DNA from: Tubiluchus corallicola | Lineage: Eukaryota > Priapulida > Priapulimorpha > Priapulimorphida > Tubiluchidae | Direction of reading: 5' to 3' | Assembly (NCBI GenBank): GCA_030141605.1 | Contig: JAQGDQ010000178.1 | Location: forward strand, 1 to 64,000 | Length of the DNA stretch: 64,000 bases | Shown: one piece after another, positions 25,926 to 39,254 of the stretch | Position numbering within the stretch: position 1 is the first letter of the stretch | Layout of the letters: every line of letters begins with the position of its first letter | The notes under the pieces: model-generated | The model's database searches: none | Seen by the model: the letters and a program-made list of their open reading frames with translations, nothing else | What the model was told of the DNA's origin: nothing | Made by a program: the position numbers and the translations under genes

Positions 25926-25965
25926 GTTCGGCGGGGCGGAAGCGGAAGCCAGGCGGCGGAAGCCG
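25926..25965. promoter_or_regulatory. GC-rich patch with three GCGGAAGC-like sites
   Basis: GGCGGGGCGGAAGCGGAAGC and a further GGCGGAAGCCG in 40 bases give three ETS-type GGAA cores in a locally CpG-rich island within AT-rich sequence. There is no TATA or clear donor nearby; the promoter role is speculative. Confidence 0.25.
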
Positions 25966-27540
25966 TTCTCGAACAGTCTCTTGAAGACACGGCGAAGCTG
26001 CGAATAAGTACACGATTGATTAGTGTTCGCAGGACCTTCCGCTAGAGGTGTTGAGCTACGACTTGTGGAGGCGAAAAACACTTTCATAATATTTATCGCA
26101 AAAAACTCTTGTAGAAGCATGCTGCTGATGCTTTTTCAGACATGCGCAGAGGCAGGTTGAAGTCACATTTATACACGTAGCTTAAGCTTGTTGATAACTG
26201 TGATGTTGAAAAGTTATCCGAAGAAACATCACTTGTTGAAACCGTGACCTCTGTAAAATAAAGACAGTAATTTAAAATGATATCAGCAATGATATCCAAT
26301 CGCCTTTTACTGTAACAACTTTTGAAATGATTTTTAAGTAGTGCTTGGCATACTGCAGACCAAACGTATTAGTGATGCAGCTATCCGTTTCACCTTGTTT
26401 CAACTTTGCAGTGAAAGAGCTCTTTCTTTAAGCTAACAGGCGGTACTGGATTACATCATTGTTTTTAATTTCATGAATAATTATTACACCTATATTGCTA
26501 CAGATTTTGTTAGCATTAATCGAAGTTTAGTACTACTGAATGTAGTCAAAAGATAACGCATGGTACTTAGATACCACCTCGTCAACAGATTCTCACGCAC
26601 TGCTCAACATTCGACCTTCTGGCATGTTTCCTTGGTTATGCATTTGCAACACTATCACATTAGTAGTATCATCCTGCTATCAGTTTTATAAATTACGTTT
26701 GTAATGATATCACAATGACCTCATACAACTTATAATGAAATCCGTATGGTAACTGTAACTATAACTGACTGTCATTTATTTAAAATACTGTTCTTTCTTG
26801 ACGATCTAGTTTTTGTCATGTCACGTGATAATCGGCACAAGAAGCTACAAAAATGCTTGCAGCCACAAAACAAAATAATTTTGCTTGAGTTTTAAATTTA
26901 TAGGCTGAGAATAATTGTTATAGCGAGAGAAATTTGTGCAATAATTGTGTATGTAGAAATAACAACTGTTTTTTCTGATTGTTTCTTTTTTGTTTCTTCT
27001 TCCTCCAGTGAAGTTTCAATCAAATTTTGTGATGTCATTGTCAGCATATTTCTCCAGGAAAAGTGTATATCTTTGTTTTGTGTATTTTGTTTGGTAATTG
27101 TCCTACGTAATCAACAACCAAATAAGCAAATAAACGTATACTGGTAGCTTTGCTTCGTTTTCATTTCTCTTTTTCTTCATATTCTCGCCTTCCATAACTT
27201 CCTTTTTTTTCTGTCGAGATATTATTACTTACAGGCCTAAGGCATCATCCGTCGCGTAAGGAATTAGTGTCTGAAAGAAACCACGTCCTTTTCGACCTAT
27301 GCTATTCTGTGCTCGTCGTTATGCAAAACAAACATGATGTTATTTCGTTAATTACGTTAATTTTTAATCTGGGAGATTCAAATTTTGATAATGAGCGACT
27401 CGCTAGCTGGCGTGACCATATCTTGTTCGCTTCATTTTTCTGCACTGCGTTTTTATTCGCCATTTCTTTCAAACATTAAAATTTTATTGCCCTTTTCTTG
27501 GAGGACCATTTTTTGTCGGCGAGAGATTCTTTACCGACTG

Positions 27541-27660
27541 TACTATAAATAAAGTCATGCGCGCGTCACGTGAGCCTCCCCACATGGCTACGCCGTGACG
27601 TCACGCCTGGCTGCGAGCTGTTTTGCGATGTGTACGCGGCTTCAGCGGTAGTTGTGCGTA
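27541..27660 (+). promoter_or_regulatory. Candidate promoter: TATA-like box, E-box, full CRE, CpG-rich
   Basis: Within 65 bases: CTATAAATA (27543-27551), CGCGTCACGTGA with an E-box CACGTG (27567-27572) and a full CRE, TGACGTCA (27596-27603), in an unusually CpG-rich patch. A consensus donor TTGTAG|GTAAGG follows at 27958/27959. A non-coding first exon of about 0.38 kb ending at 27958 would serve exon 44974, which has an acceptor-like tract 87 bases before its ATG. The sites are seen; their use is inferred. Confidence 0.4.
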
Positions 27661-30600
27661 ACACTGCCAATGTGCAGTGCAACATGTGAAAGCTTTACAG
27701 AATATACACTGACTATTGTGTCAGTGTGCTCTTCACAGCAAACTTAGTGCATGTGTGGTATTGTTTGCACAAAGTGCAGACGATGTTGACAGGACACAGG
27801 AAATCTTTGGTGGTAGAGTTGGAATGAAACTGCTCATAAGACGCTGGTTGTAAGCTCTATGACTCGGAGATTTTTCTAGAATTTTATTGATAGTGGTGTA
27901 GTAAAAGGATTTATGCCTCGCTAAAGGTTTACGCCATTCACAAACCTGCGATTGTAGGTAAGGGAAGAAAAAGAAAGCATGTATGCGAGTTCTAATGGAC
28001 GTGATGTTTTCAAAGCAGCTTCACCAAAGCTGAGATGTCAAGTGACGTGCTTTGCAATGTTAATGCAATGATTAATTTGTCTTTAATTTAAGTTAATTGT
28101 GCAATTTAGATTTAATTATAATTTGTAGGATTTCATGTTTTCAGTGCTCCAGCCTCTAGCAATAGCAACACTTCGTTACCTGTGAAAAGTGTTCATATCT
28201 CTGGGTAGTTTCTTGAGAAGCAAGCATTGTAGAATAATAGCCCTGAATCTTATTATTTTCTTTTTTATCAAAGGAATCAAGGGATCAAAAGAAACAGGAA
28301 CTCATTTGTTTTGATACCTTGTGGAACGTTAAACTGGCTAGCTAGGTATTTGCGTTTTCCATGTTAGTATGTAAATGAAATTGGCATGAATTTGAGCTTT
28401 CCCGTACTTTTCTTTCCTCCCTTGCTGACTTTTCATTTTTAAAAGCCCAAATTGAAAGTTCAAGATCATTAGATAGCACGCTAGATACGTCGCTATTCGA
28501 CAGTTATCGGGTAGATCTTTTTAATGGTTTTCGAGCCAGCTAGTTTGTCACTAGTTTCTTGAACATTGGTTTCAGTAATATAAGCGTCATTTGTCTCCGT
28601 TTCTTTTCACCTATGGACACTTCATACTTGTGACTTCCGGCGTAGATCGTGCAAAGAAGGGCAACAAAAAGGTCGTAAACTCGTAAACGTGGAGATTGAT
28701 GTTCGTGATCGTCTTGGCGTCAGTATGTGGCACAACTGATCTATTTTTTCCATCGTATAGGCCATTGACATTGGACATTCATGATCTGGCGGGATTGCTT
28801 GCTAAAATTAATATACTTCTACTGTAGAAGACAGAATAAGAATGGAGAGTGATTTCAGAGGATTATCTAGGGAAATGTTGTTGACAAAAGGGGAGTCAGA
28901 GCAGAGAAGGACGATGAGAATGAGAGGAAGAGATTGTACATGACTTCAAGAATATGAATGGGAATTTTTTGTTAATGGTAGAAAGAATCATCTTGTGAAT
29001 AAGGCCGTAGTTTCTCTTGGGCCCTTTGCATTTTCAATGTCCTCCAGTTACCATTGGTGCTGAGTGTGTTCATTGTAATGTTCTTGAGCAAACAGCTAGT
29101 TTTTTTCTGAATGCCCCGTAGTGTATAAGCCATTTGCTAAATAATTGAAATCAACTCATGCATTTACTATACGGTTAGTGAGCACCCTGTAGAGCAAAAT
29201 TGTTCGGTTAATGCACCTTTCCTGTAACTGTTGTCGTTTTTTCTGAACGTCCTGTAATGTGAAATCTTTCGCTTGTTGACGTTTATTTTGTTGGTTTTGG
29301 TTAGAGCTGCAGTTTTCCTCTTAATGTAGTTTTTTCTTCTGAATTCTTTACAGACAAGTGCCGCCTAGGCGTTGTTGAAATTCAAGTAATTTTATTTTTT
29401 TGAGGCAACGTGTAGCGTAAAATCCCCCAATTATTGACGTTTACTGTAAGTGTTTGTGAAGCTGTACAGACTTGACGTAGTTAATGCTCATTCGTGTTCA
29501 GCATGATGAGAGCCCTATCAGTTTGAGCAGGTCATATATCAAGCTGCATTTGAGCATGGCTTCTCTGAATTCTCTGGTGTATCTCTAACTGTTTGAAAAC
29601 TACTGCTGGTGGAGGGCTGCCACGGTAATGGAAATCATTAATAATAATATAGTGCTGAATTTCAAAGCTTTAAAATAATCCCTCTAGTAACAACAGTGAC
29701 ATAGTGCTATTGTAAAAGCCAATATCAAACGTCCTATCTGTGGCTTTATGAAAACCGAATAAATTGCATTTGTACACTGGATGAAGCAGAAATATGTTAA
29801 CTCATATTTGACTTGTGATGTTTGCCTTTTTCTCGTCTCACTTCACATCTTATTTCTACTTGTTTTAATTTTTTAATGTGAACGGTCTTTTGGTGTTTTT
29901 GCCACTTTTTTTATGTGAAGTATCAGTCTGTGTTTGGTACAAAGTAGTCATGTAGATTGGTTTTCCGATGCCGCAAATAACCTATTATTATGTCACTCAG
30001 TCTCATGCTATCTTCAATCTACTTGCCACAGATAATGTTCTTGACTAAGTTAACCGTATCACACTCAAGATCGATGGAACTGAATCGATGCAACCTTTGT
30101 GATGTGTCTTTAACAGGCGCTCCTGACCTAAACGCAAGCTGGGCACAGAATAAATTTTACTTGGTATAGATGCCGTTCTGGAGAACATTCTGGTAAAAAA
30201 ATTTTTGGGCCTAGTGCTGCTTATTGCTCGCATATCAGGTGTCAATTGCCTCAATGTAAGAATATTTGGCCCTTGTTGCATTTATACGTTTAAATCGTTG
30301 CTTAAAGGTTATGCGTTTGTCAATCCCGGAGGAGAGGGAGAGGGGATTCTTGACTGCGTAGTACGCAAACAATAGAAATTGGGAACAATGGGTTCATAGA
30401 GTTTGTGGAACAATGTATTGGAATGACTGAAAAAATAGAGAATTTCTTTTGTTGAACAATTAGTTAATAGTTAACAATAGGAGGAAAGATAATTATGACA
30501 AAACAAAACATGATATAAGAGAACAATTTGTCTTCAGAAACAATGGGAGAGATGTAAAGAATAGTAGGTGATCCCTAAAATTATTTACCTGCTTCTACAG

Positions 30601-31984
30601 TACATTAAATTTAATGAGTGTCTGAAAGCTTTGCTAAACACTTGTCTGTGTCTACAATACCTAAATCTTTGCAATTTTGTCGATAATATCACGCTGGACT
30701 GCTGCTGTTAGCGCGCATTGAGATTACTGACTCGGATAAAAGATGCTGTTACAACATCCTGGTAATATATCACAGTTAATGGACTGAAATTTCAATTTGT
30801 GCAAAGTTCTTTCTCAAACGTTTAAGCTTTATAAGTCACCAACGCTGGCACTAAATTGAGGGACGGTGCAGCCTTATTTGCACACTTTATTCAATGCATT
30901 AAAGTTGAGTAAAAATTTGTTAGCTGCCTATGCAGTGAATTTGAGTGGTTTTCCATGATGGTTATATCTAAATTATAAAACTGCATGTCTTTTCTCCAAA
31001 TCCAAATCATTATCTGATTTAATTTTGTAGTTTTATTTGCTAACATTTATCGAATGGTTAGTTGAGGTTGTTATGACCAACTTGCTACTTAATTGTTCAT
31101 CTTTCGATTATATTTTATGGTAAGTAGCTTATTATGTAAACTGTACTTAATACGCATTTACTAAAATCTGTACACATTACAACTTTATCGGGAATAGTGA
31201 TTCTTCGACATTTGGCTCGTGATTGCCACAGACGCATCACATACCGGCATCAGGTGAATGATATAGATAAAGATTAAAGAATGACGTACAGAAGCCATTT
31301 GTTGACCACATTTAACTGTGATCATGGTCACCTGACACTTGCTTACTTGAGCTTATCACAATTTCCTGTACTTCTTAATTGTCCCGTGGATCAGGTGTTC
31401 TTATTTGTGTTCCTCTTCAACACAGTATCCGATTTGTGCTCATCAGCTAAAAGCTTCTGATATTAATTTCCCCTCGTCATGATGACGTAGACGGAGTTCT
31501 TTTTAAACGCGTTTTATTCATCGTCTCGCGTCCTTCACCAAGGACACTTCACGGACATTGATTTGAAAGTGAAAGACGTACGCTTTGAATACCGGATTAC
31601 TTTTAAATGGTTTATCGCTTTTTGATCACCGTACGCTGTTTTGATTTCTTTGGAAGCCATTTTACCCTGTGTGACGCAGTGCAAAGCCTTGGCTGAACAC
31701 CGATTGATTTATTGGAGCGTTGTTATAGATTAAAAAGGTGCGCGAGACACTGAGAACTGATGTAATCCCCTGGGTTGGATTGAAAAACTCGTTTTACTTG
31801 ATTGGATTGAAGTTCACTTCAGTGAGCAGTATTGGTCTATTGGATTTTGGCTTTGTATGTGAAAATTGGATTTCAGTTCATAAATTTGATTACACCATAT
31901 TTAAGACTTTGAGTTTAAATGGAATTAACTTAAATTGATATACCAAGTTACCCCAGTTATGTGTGCTCGGGATTGTATATGGTT

Positions 31985-32345
31985 AGATTGTGTTTGACCT
32001 GAGTGAAGCCTTGTAGTTTGTTCGATTGATTCCAAGGTATTGGTGGAAACAAATCGGATTTTGTTCGTTTGATGTCACTTGCAATGCTAGGTGGAAATAT
32101 TATTGAATTTCGTTTGATGATTTCAAATTGTTTGGTAGAAGTGTGTTTGATTTTGTTTGATTTCAATTTGCAAGATGTTTAATGGAAATACGTCGGAGTT
32201 TGTTTGGTTGATGCCAAGATATTAGGCGGAAATGTATTTTATTTCGTTTAATTGATCCCATGGTGTCAAATGGAAATATATTAATTTTGTTTGATTGAGT
32301 CCAATGTGTTAGATATAAATACATTCGATTTCGTTCGATTGATTT
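31985..32345. repeat. Degenerate tandem array, period about 58 bp
   Basis: Repeated variants of GGAAATATATTGATTTTGTT then TGATTGAT.CCAA occur about six times with substitutions and small indels. The array is old and decayed, with no coding capacity. Confidence 0.65.
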
Positions 32346-33553
32346 AAATCAATAATCTATCTCGTTACTAAATTCAGTGTACTTGCGCCTCTAGTATGAT
32401 ATCAAAGTTTCTCATAGCTGCCTACACCAAAAATATGCCAGGTGTAATTGATCGGTGTACGTGTGTAATTAATGTGTATGCGTGTGTACATGATGTTAGC
32501 CAGTGCTGCCTGCAAACAGGGTTTGATTTGGTGTATGAATAGTAAAGTTTAGGGTCGATTTTTTCAAGGCGATACCGAGATCCTTTGAGACGTTTTGATT
32601 TTGATATCTTGATCAATTTTAATATTAAACGAATTTATTTTCGTTTTCGCTGCATAATTTCTCTGGTAGGAGAACATGATATTAGTAAATTGCTTTTGTG
32701 TTCGAGTCGTTTTACTAATTTTTATAAAAATAGAATGTTTAGCATTCTGAGGGTAACAATTTAGTCGTTGTGGTTATTTTAACGTAAAGTTGTCTGTAGT
32801 TTCTATTTTTGTATTCATTTTGCAAAGGTGTGATGTCAGTCTCGGAGAGTCTTGTTTGCCTCCAAGAGCATTTCAATATCTCGTGGATTATTGTTGAATG
32901 TTTAGTTGTCCATATACTATGTTTCATCTTCCGATACTCTTCTATTTCAGAGTATATAATATAATAAAATAAATACACATAAATGGCACTGAATTCTGCA
33001 ATAAAACAAATACGAATCACAAACAAAATAATATTGCCTCGCATGTAAAATTAAGGCGTTAAAAACAAAACATTAATCCATTTTTGTCACCTTGTTCAGT
33101 ACTTTTTTATTTCTTGCCTAGCTTATGTATTTGTGGCAATTTATTCTCGTTAGCTTTACAGCAAGGGTGCACAAATTAATTTCTCTTTAGTTGACATTAT
33201 TAATGACAGCGTCCATAGAGACGATGCCCAATTGGCTATTACGTTTATGTCTGCCAGACAGCTATATTGATCATCCTCATTTTTCATAATGGCATCTGTA
33301 AACATATGAAATATCGAATGTGTTATGCGAAGTACATTACATAACTACTCATAATGAATCGTACTTTTAAAGATATGTACTCTGTTTCTACCTCTATTTG
33401 TAGAACAGAGTTAATTGGGTCTAGAACATAAGTTATGGAAAAAAGTCACTTTTTAAAACTGCTGGATAGTTGGGATTTTGTTAACCCGGTTTAATCAGTG
33501 GCTTCATCTTCCCCCTCTCTCTTATTTTTCTCTCTGTTTCCCTCTTACCCCGT

Positions 33554-33560
33554 TTCTCTT

Positions 33561-33609
<49 letters not shown>

Positions 33610-33690
33610 GTCTCTGTCTCTGTCTCTGTCTCTGTCTCTGTCTCTGTCTCTGTCTCTGTCTCTGTCTCTGTCTCTGTCTCTGTCTCTCTG

Positions 33691-33724
<34 letters not shown>

Positions 33725-33732
33725 TCTGTCTC

Positions 33733-33786
<54 letters not shown>
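33554..33786. repeat. Compound (CT)n / (CTCTGT)n microsatellite
   Basis: (CT)n, then about 15 units of CTCTGT, then mixed CTCTGTCTCTCT and a terminal (CT)n. It leaves long open frames in several frames (Ser-Leu or Arg-Glu polymers); these are artefacts of the repeat. Confidence 0.97.
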
Positions 33787-33788
<2 letters not shown>

Positions 33789-34045
33789 CAAGATTTATTC
33801 GAACTTTTTAACGATCTGTAGTTCACTGTACATTGAGCTAAGACGCTCCCCCATGGGTTGTTGTTTAAAGATGATCAATGAGTTACGTATGGCAGCATTT
33901 TAAAATCCCTGAGGCGGTAAGACTTTATGTTGTGCCAAAAATTACCGTACGTGTTGTTTTTATAGTAAACTAAATTGAAACCAAAGTGTACTTATGCTTT
34001 TGGCAGTTGAGGTAGTGCTGGGAAATATATTGGTCTCGCTGACCG

Positions 34046-34183
34046 ATAATAAAGTCATCCGAAAAAAGTCACGGAAAAAGACACAGGAAAAAAGTTAATT
34101 AATTTTGGCTAGGTTAGGGTTAGGGAAAAGGTTAGGGTTAGTGTTGTTTTTTTCCTCTGCTTTTTAGCTGTGACTTTATTACC
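34046..34183. mobile_element. Small inverted-repeat element (MITE-like) around TTAGGG repeats
   Basis: Left GATAATAAAGTCA (34045-34057) mirrors right TGACTTTATTA (34171-34181). Inner A-rich arms (CACAGGAAAAAAGTT and AACAAAAAAAGGAGACG-like on the other strand) also pair loosely. The centre has GGTTAGGGTTAGGG (34112-34125) and GGTTAGGGTTAG (34130-34141). About 138 bp. No clear target-site duplication. Confidence 0.5.
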
Positions 34184-35663
34184 TGAATTCTTGGTTTCAC
34201 TAAAGCTGGTGACAGTTTCCATTACTTCTTGTTAAAGGATATTACTAGCAGAGTTTTCGAAAATTCAGCATTGTGAATGAATGTGTTTTATTGTTGTGCC
34301 GTGGTTGACATTCACGGTCGTGCACTGCTGATGTCCTTTTGAGTTTTCATTTCACAATGACAAAGAAATTGATTTCTGCTATTTACGAAGTGCAGCTGCA
34401 ATTGCAATTTGTTGTGTGAAAACAGTGTGTAAGTCTGAGAATTCCCAAATCCCACAGACTTGCTTCTGAGAAAAAGTTTAGAAGCGCCGTAGTTTATTGC
34501 GTTTAACATAGAACTGCAACTGAAATTTGCAAAATCTCATCCACGGATTGTTATAATACGTGGCAAACCTTAACCTGGGTTATTGCTGAAATGATTTATG
34601 CGCCAGACGCATTGGTCTACTACGTTGTTAGGAAGTAGGTTTCCAGAAAATCCGTAAAACATTCGTGTTTTGTGGGCGTTGTACGATATAATTCAATAGT
34701 TTTTTATTTGGCTGATTTGAACACAAAACATGAAACTATTTACATAATGAAAATAACAATGCAATAATAAAAGCATAAACGGTTTGGAAATTGCACAAAT
34801 CAGCCTCGAGGAGAGTGAGCTTTCGAGACTCACCCCGAGACTGCGCAAACACTTGTAGCACATACAAAATAGCTCAAAGTTAAAACAATATTCAGCTATA
34901 GAATCAATGATGATAATTAATGATAATAATTCAGACAAATGAGATTAGAGGTATTTAAAACCGCCAATTAGCAGGTTAAGTAAAGTGTTAGTAACATATC
35001 AAATATGTGCTTTTTAAAACGTTGTAATTGAAGTTCTTTTGCCCAAGGAGGATGTTGTATACGATGTTGTATATCTAATTAATTTTTGTAGACGTGGAGC
35101 ATTATGCGTTGCCAAATAGTGTCCAGAGAAATCAACTCACTCTACAGAGAGAAATATATCTTTTAGTTTAGTTTCACCGGTAGGGTTTTGTAATTTTCGC
35201 TTCTTTGCTTCGTAAACTTGAATATCAATCGACGAACATTTTTAGAAAAAAAAACCATTAATTTTTTTATGCCCATTAGCCATATTATCACAGTTGATAT
35301 GGCTAGTATTTATTACATTTCATTTTAATGCCGCATCATTTCTTGAAACCTGACACATTCCTGTTCTGCTAATAAACCTCTTGTTTGAAGCATGTCGCTG
35401 GACTGTAAAAAGCCCGTGTATTTAAATTGAATTCAAAGACTGAAATACAGCAGACTGGTTGCAACCAGGTTTACTCAAAAACGAACATTGATTACAGCCA
35501 TTCACAGCCATATAATACAACGAACGCTTAATATTAGTTGCTGCATAATATCAGTTTCACCAGTTGACCTGAAAAGGCTGCCTCGTGTACCAGTAGCCTC
35601 AATATCTGCAACCGAAATATTGAAAACTTTGTAACCAATAACTATCAGCGGTATGATCACCGC

Positions 35664-35787
35664 GTAGTTCAAAGGGCTATAATCAGCTGCAGCCGACTGT
35701 AGTTTGAGGGATATGGGTACGGTCAGTAGTTCAAAGGGCTATAATCAGCTGCAGCGGACTGTAGTTTGAGGGATACGGGTACGGTCA
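35664..35787. repeat. 62-bp tandem duplication
   Basis: GTAGTTCAAAGGGCTATAAT and the following 42 bases occur twice (35664 and 35726) with two substitutions. Each unit holds CAGCTGCAGC. Confidence 0.93.
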
Positions 35788-36204
35788 GCTGATTGTTGCG
35801 AACAACTTAAAAGTCTGTTAGCTGGCGAGAAATTGAAGGCCTCTTGACCATAGACTTGAAAGTCGATAGTCTTGTGGCTCTTAGCTTGATAATTCGCGCG
35901 GTCAGTTGTTGAAAATTCGATTATTTTGCCCGCTAATCAAACTACATGTATATTCTTTTCTCTGGATTATATAGAAAATCTCATAATTTTAAAAATTACT
36001 AATGTTTCCTATATTAAACTGATACCATTAATGCCCACCAGTGTCTAAAAAATCTTTTTATCTATATTCGGTAAAGGATAGCAGACTAGGTGACTTTATA
36101 GTCTTTTCGTTATCCTTTCTATATTTCTAGATCTATCTATACATTTTAACCATTTTTCAAAACTTATTAGAGATTGTTTTATTAATCATGTTTATTTTAA
36201 CACT

Positions 36205-36240
36205 ATAAAGAGATAAATAAATTGAAATTGAATTGAATTA
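36205..36240 (+). mobile_element. Possible LINE 3' tail
   Basis: GATAAATAAATTGAAATTGA followed by ATTGAATT resembles the short-repeat tails of non-LTR elements. The sequence before it is not recognisable as coding, so this is weak. Confidence 0.25.
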
Positions 36241-37132
36241 TTAAAATACTCTTTGGCATCTGTACCTGTTACTACTGTTCCGCTTTAAAATCTCTCAAAA
36301 ATTTATGTTTGGTTAGACCAGATCGATATTAAGCCTTAAAGAATCAGACATTATTCAAAAGTAATAGTGTTTGTAATGAAGTTAGCCTATCGTGCGCAAG
36401 CCATTTAACTCGCTACAACATTTTGTCTGACATTTGCGATACTTCGCGGATAATGCCTCTCATTGTAACCTCTCATTGTGGTGCTTGCGATAGTTGTAAA
36501 TATCACGAGTTCACTTGCTCAGCATTGGGTCCCTCAAGATCATGCCTCCATTACGGCACGCCATTTTCTCGTCTGTGCATTTCTGTCGAAATTGAGAGTT
36601 TAATTCCCTTGACCTTTCGTGCGTGACCTTTTTGAAGCTTGGTTATCTTCTTTACGTACAACGTGGCCGCTGCAGCTTTTCGCAATTATTAATCCGTTTG
36701 ACATTTTTTGTCATTCAAAGTAAATTGATCTCATATAATTGTTCCGAAATAGGTATAATGTCAACTAGATCTTTATGGTTACAGCGTCTCGCACTTGCCG
36801 CCCATATCTAAGGTAAGTGTGGTAAACGGAGTCATTTCAAAGTTCCAAAGAAGAAGAAAAAACAGCTGTAATCTAGATTATTTATCTATTAGTTTATCTA
36901 TTAGTTGATAGATTATCAATTAGTTCATTTAACCGATCTGCTGTACTACGATATACACTCTTCAGTGAACCATAAATGCTGGGAATAAAACTCCATATGA
37001 AAAGACATTTACCAAGTTGTCTTCTAAATGGCTTCGGCGCTTATACAATTTATCAGGAATTTTTTGTGTTAATGTTTTGCGCTTCATCATTATTTGTTTG
37101 GTATCAAGTTTATTTTATTTAGTCCATTGCAG

Positions 37133-37290
37133 CAGAGTGGGAAAAGGTTTGGGTCCCAGTTTCACACGTCGCGAGTACATTCTCTTAACTATTAGTAAGG
37201 ATGTTGTTGAGTTAGTGACGGTTTTGTGAAGCCGGGCTCAGACTTTTTCCACTCTGATGTTGTGGACTAAATAAAATAAAATTGAAATGA
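37133..37290 (+). repeat. Inverted repeat and A-rich tail, possible retroposon 3' end
   Basis: CAGAGTGGGAAAAGG (37133) pairs with ACTTTTTCCACTCTG (37242-37256) across about 95 bases. AATAAAATAAAATTGAAATG follows, much like the tail at 36.2 kb. A stem followed by a tail suits a non-LTR 3' end, but no coding remnant is visible. Confidence 0.35.
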
Positions 37291-38498
37291 ACTGCGCTGA
37301 AGCCGTGCCTTTCCCTTCCATTCATTTTCTTATTTGACGAAGCTTATAAATTGTGGAATAATAACCTTTATGTAGATTACACGTGCTTGATGGGTAATAA
37401 TTTTTGTTTATAGTTAAGAGTGTTGGCACCATTCGAAGAGGTAATCTGTGCTCATTAGTCGGTTGGAAATTTAGTCTGCGACATTGCTCCAGTGGGAAAT
37501 TAAAAACAACGTGCTTGTAATAGAATATTGAATAATGACAGGGTTTGAGACATTGATGGTTTTTGTGTTGTAACAGTATCTTGAAGCAGGTTTTTTCCAT
37601 GAAGAAATTTCCACTCATAATCCATCTCGCTTTACTGGCACGTTGATATTGGTTTCTAGGAAGACTATATTAAAGTCACTACGCAGAACGGCTCGTTATA
37701 AACATACAATTATCATCAGATCACGTTACAGCGGAGGCTGTAAAACTCAAATAAAACATTTACTATTGTTCTGTTATAGCATGCGTTGGAGGTCATAATG
37801 ACTTTGTGTTTAAAATATTTTGTGCGTCGTCATTGTTTTGTCTGTGTGGCTTCTTGTAAAAAGCTAGCAAGATTAAGGTTTGTTTTCTTAGAAAGGCACA
37901 AACCATGATAGTTTTGCTCTACGCATGTTCACGCACAGGGCTTGGTATCTCATTTCTTCCTCTGTGTCAGCGTCCGTGATACACCGCGAACTTCTGTGAA
38001 CCTTTTGATGCGCTGCCAAGAGCAGAGGTCAACTTGTCTTTAAATTTGCACTGTGTTTGAGGAAAATGTGCACGTTGGTGCCTAATAACTGTTAGAAACG
38101 AAGCTTCTTTCTGCCACAGCTTCCTGGGTATGTTGATTACTAGCACTGACATAAATATATATTGATACTTACAAGTTTAAACAGCTGCGTGGAACGTTCG
38201 CGTGTCGATAACACGTAATCTTGCGGCTAAACTTGTGTGCTCCAACTGTAGCGATGATTCATAGTTGGGATTTGGTTATGTGTTTCATAGTTAGGATTTG
38301 GTTATACGAGCAGTGACACTCATGTCTCTGATTGCCACATGTTTTTACCTGCGATATGAATGCGAAAGCACGACAATAGTGGCGAAAAATTGCCAATGAT
38401 TTTGACTTGAGAATCCACAAACTATGAAACTTTCGTTTTCAAGTATTGTTGCAGGGAGATTGCGCTACTTGTGTATGTAACAGATATGATGACATACC

Positions 38499-38604
38499 AA
38501 TATCGTTTGCCACGCGTTAAATGTACCTTTATCGTTTGGCACGCGTTAAAATGTACCCTTATCGTTTGGCACGCGTTAAATGTACCCTTATCGTTTGGCA
38601 CACT
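38499..38604. repeat. About 30-bp tandem repeat, 3.5 units
   Basis: Unit TTATCGTTTGGCACGCGTTA plus AATGTACCC, repeated from 38499, with one single-base length variant. Contains ACGCGT in each unit. Confidence 0.9.
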
Positions 38605-39254
38605 TCCCATGCAAAGATACTGATTCTAATTTCACCGCAATCTGTCTTTAATCGATTACCAGTTACTGGCTTTCACTACGCCCTGATAGATGCTTTTAAG
38701 GAAAGGGGTACCTGTCAAGCAGTAGGATTACTCCTGCCTGCTTTTAGGTAACCAAATAAGAGCAAAGAATATTCAGTGCAGAGGATAATGAAGTTTGGAA
38801 ATCAAAGTTGTGAATGCCCGAAAGCTATCTGACTTTTCTGTCTGGACTCTGGTGTCTGCTGTACTGTTCCAAAAATACTTTCTTCAGTTTTTCAGGGCAC
38901 ATGTCTGTTTCCTTCGCTCTGATTGCTACAATCCGCAAAAGCGGTGATCTGAGTAGCTTCGTGTTCACAAAAAAAATAGTGGGAAGCAGGGTCTTCATGT
39001 CCTAGAGCACGATGAAACTTTACAATAAAATCAGCCTGTTTTAAAAAAACAAAGTTGCCGTGCGTGCCTCAAAGAGTGCTGAATGTCGGTTTGTCCTAGA
39101 TGACACATGAACCGTTCTTGCACCCTTTTAACCCTAAAACTGCTGTTCCCTAAAAGAATCCAAAAAGGTTCGCTGCCTGAAATGGTATAACGTTATGAGG
39201 TTATCCGACTGGCTGACAAATGTCAATCGCGCCGACTTTGCTGCTAGGCCTAAT

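Noticed and set aside
33478-33903. Long open frames over the CT/CTCTGT microsatellite (Ser-Leu and Arg-Glu polymers)
   Set aside because: Product of a repeat with period divisible by three; open in several frames on both strands with no start or splice context.
36760-36818. Possible further first exon ending at AAG|GTAAGT (36812)
   Set aside because: The donor is excellent, but no frame ending in phase 0 or 1 has an ATG before an in-frame stop; at most a non-coding exon.
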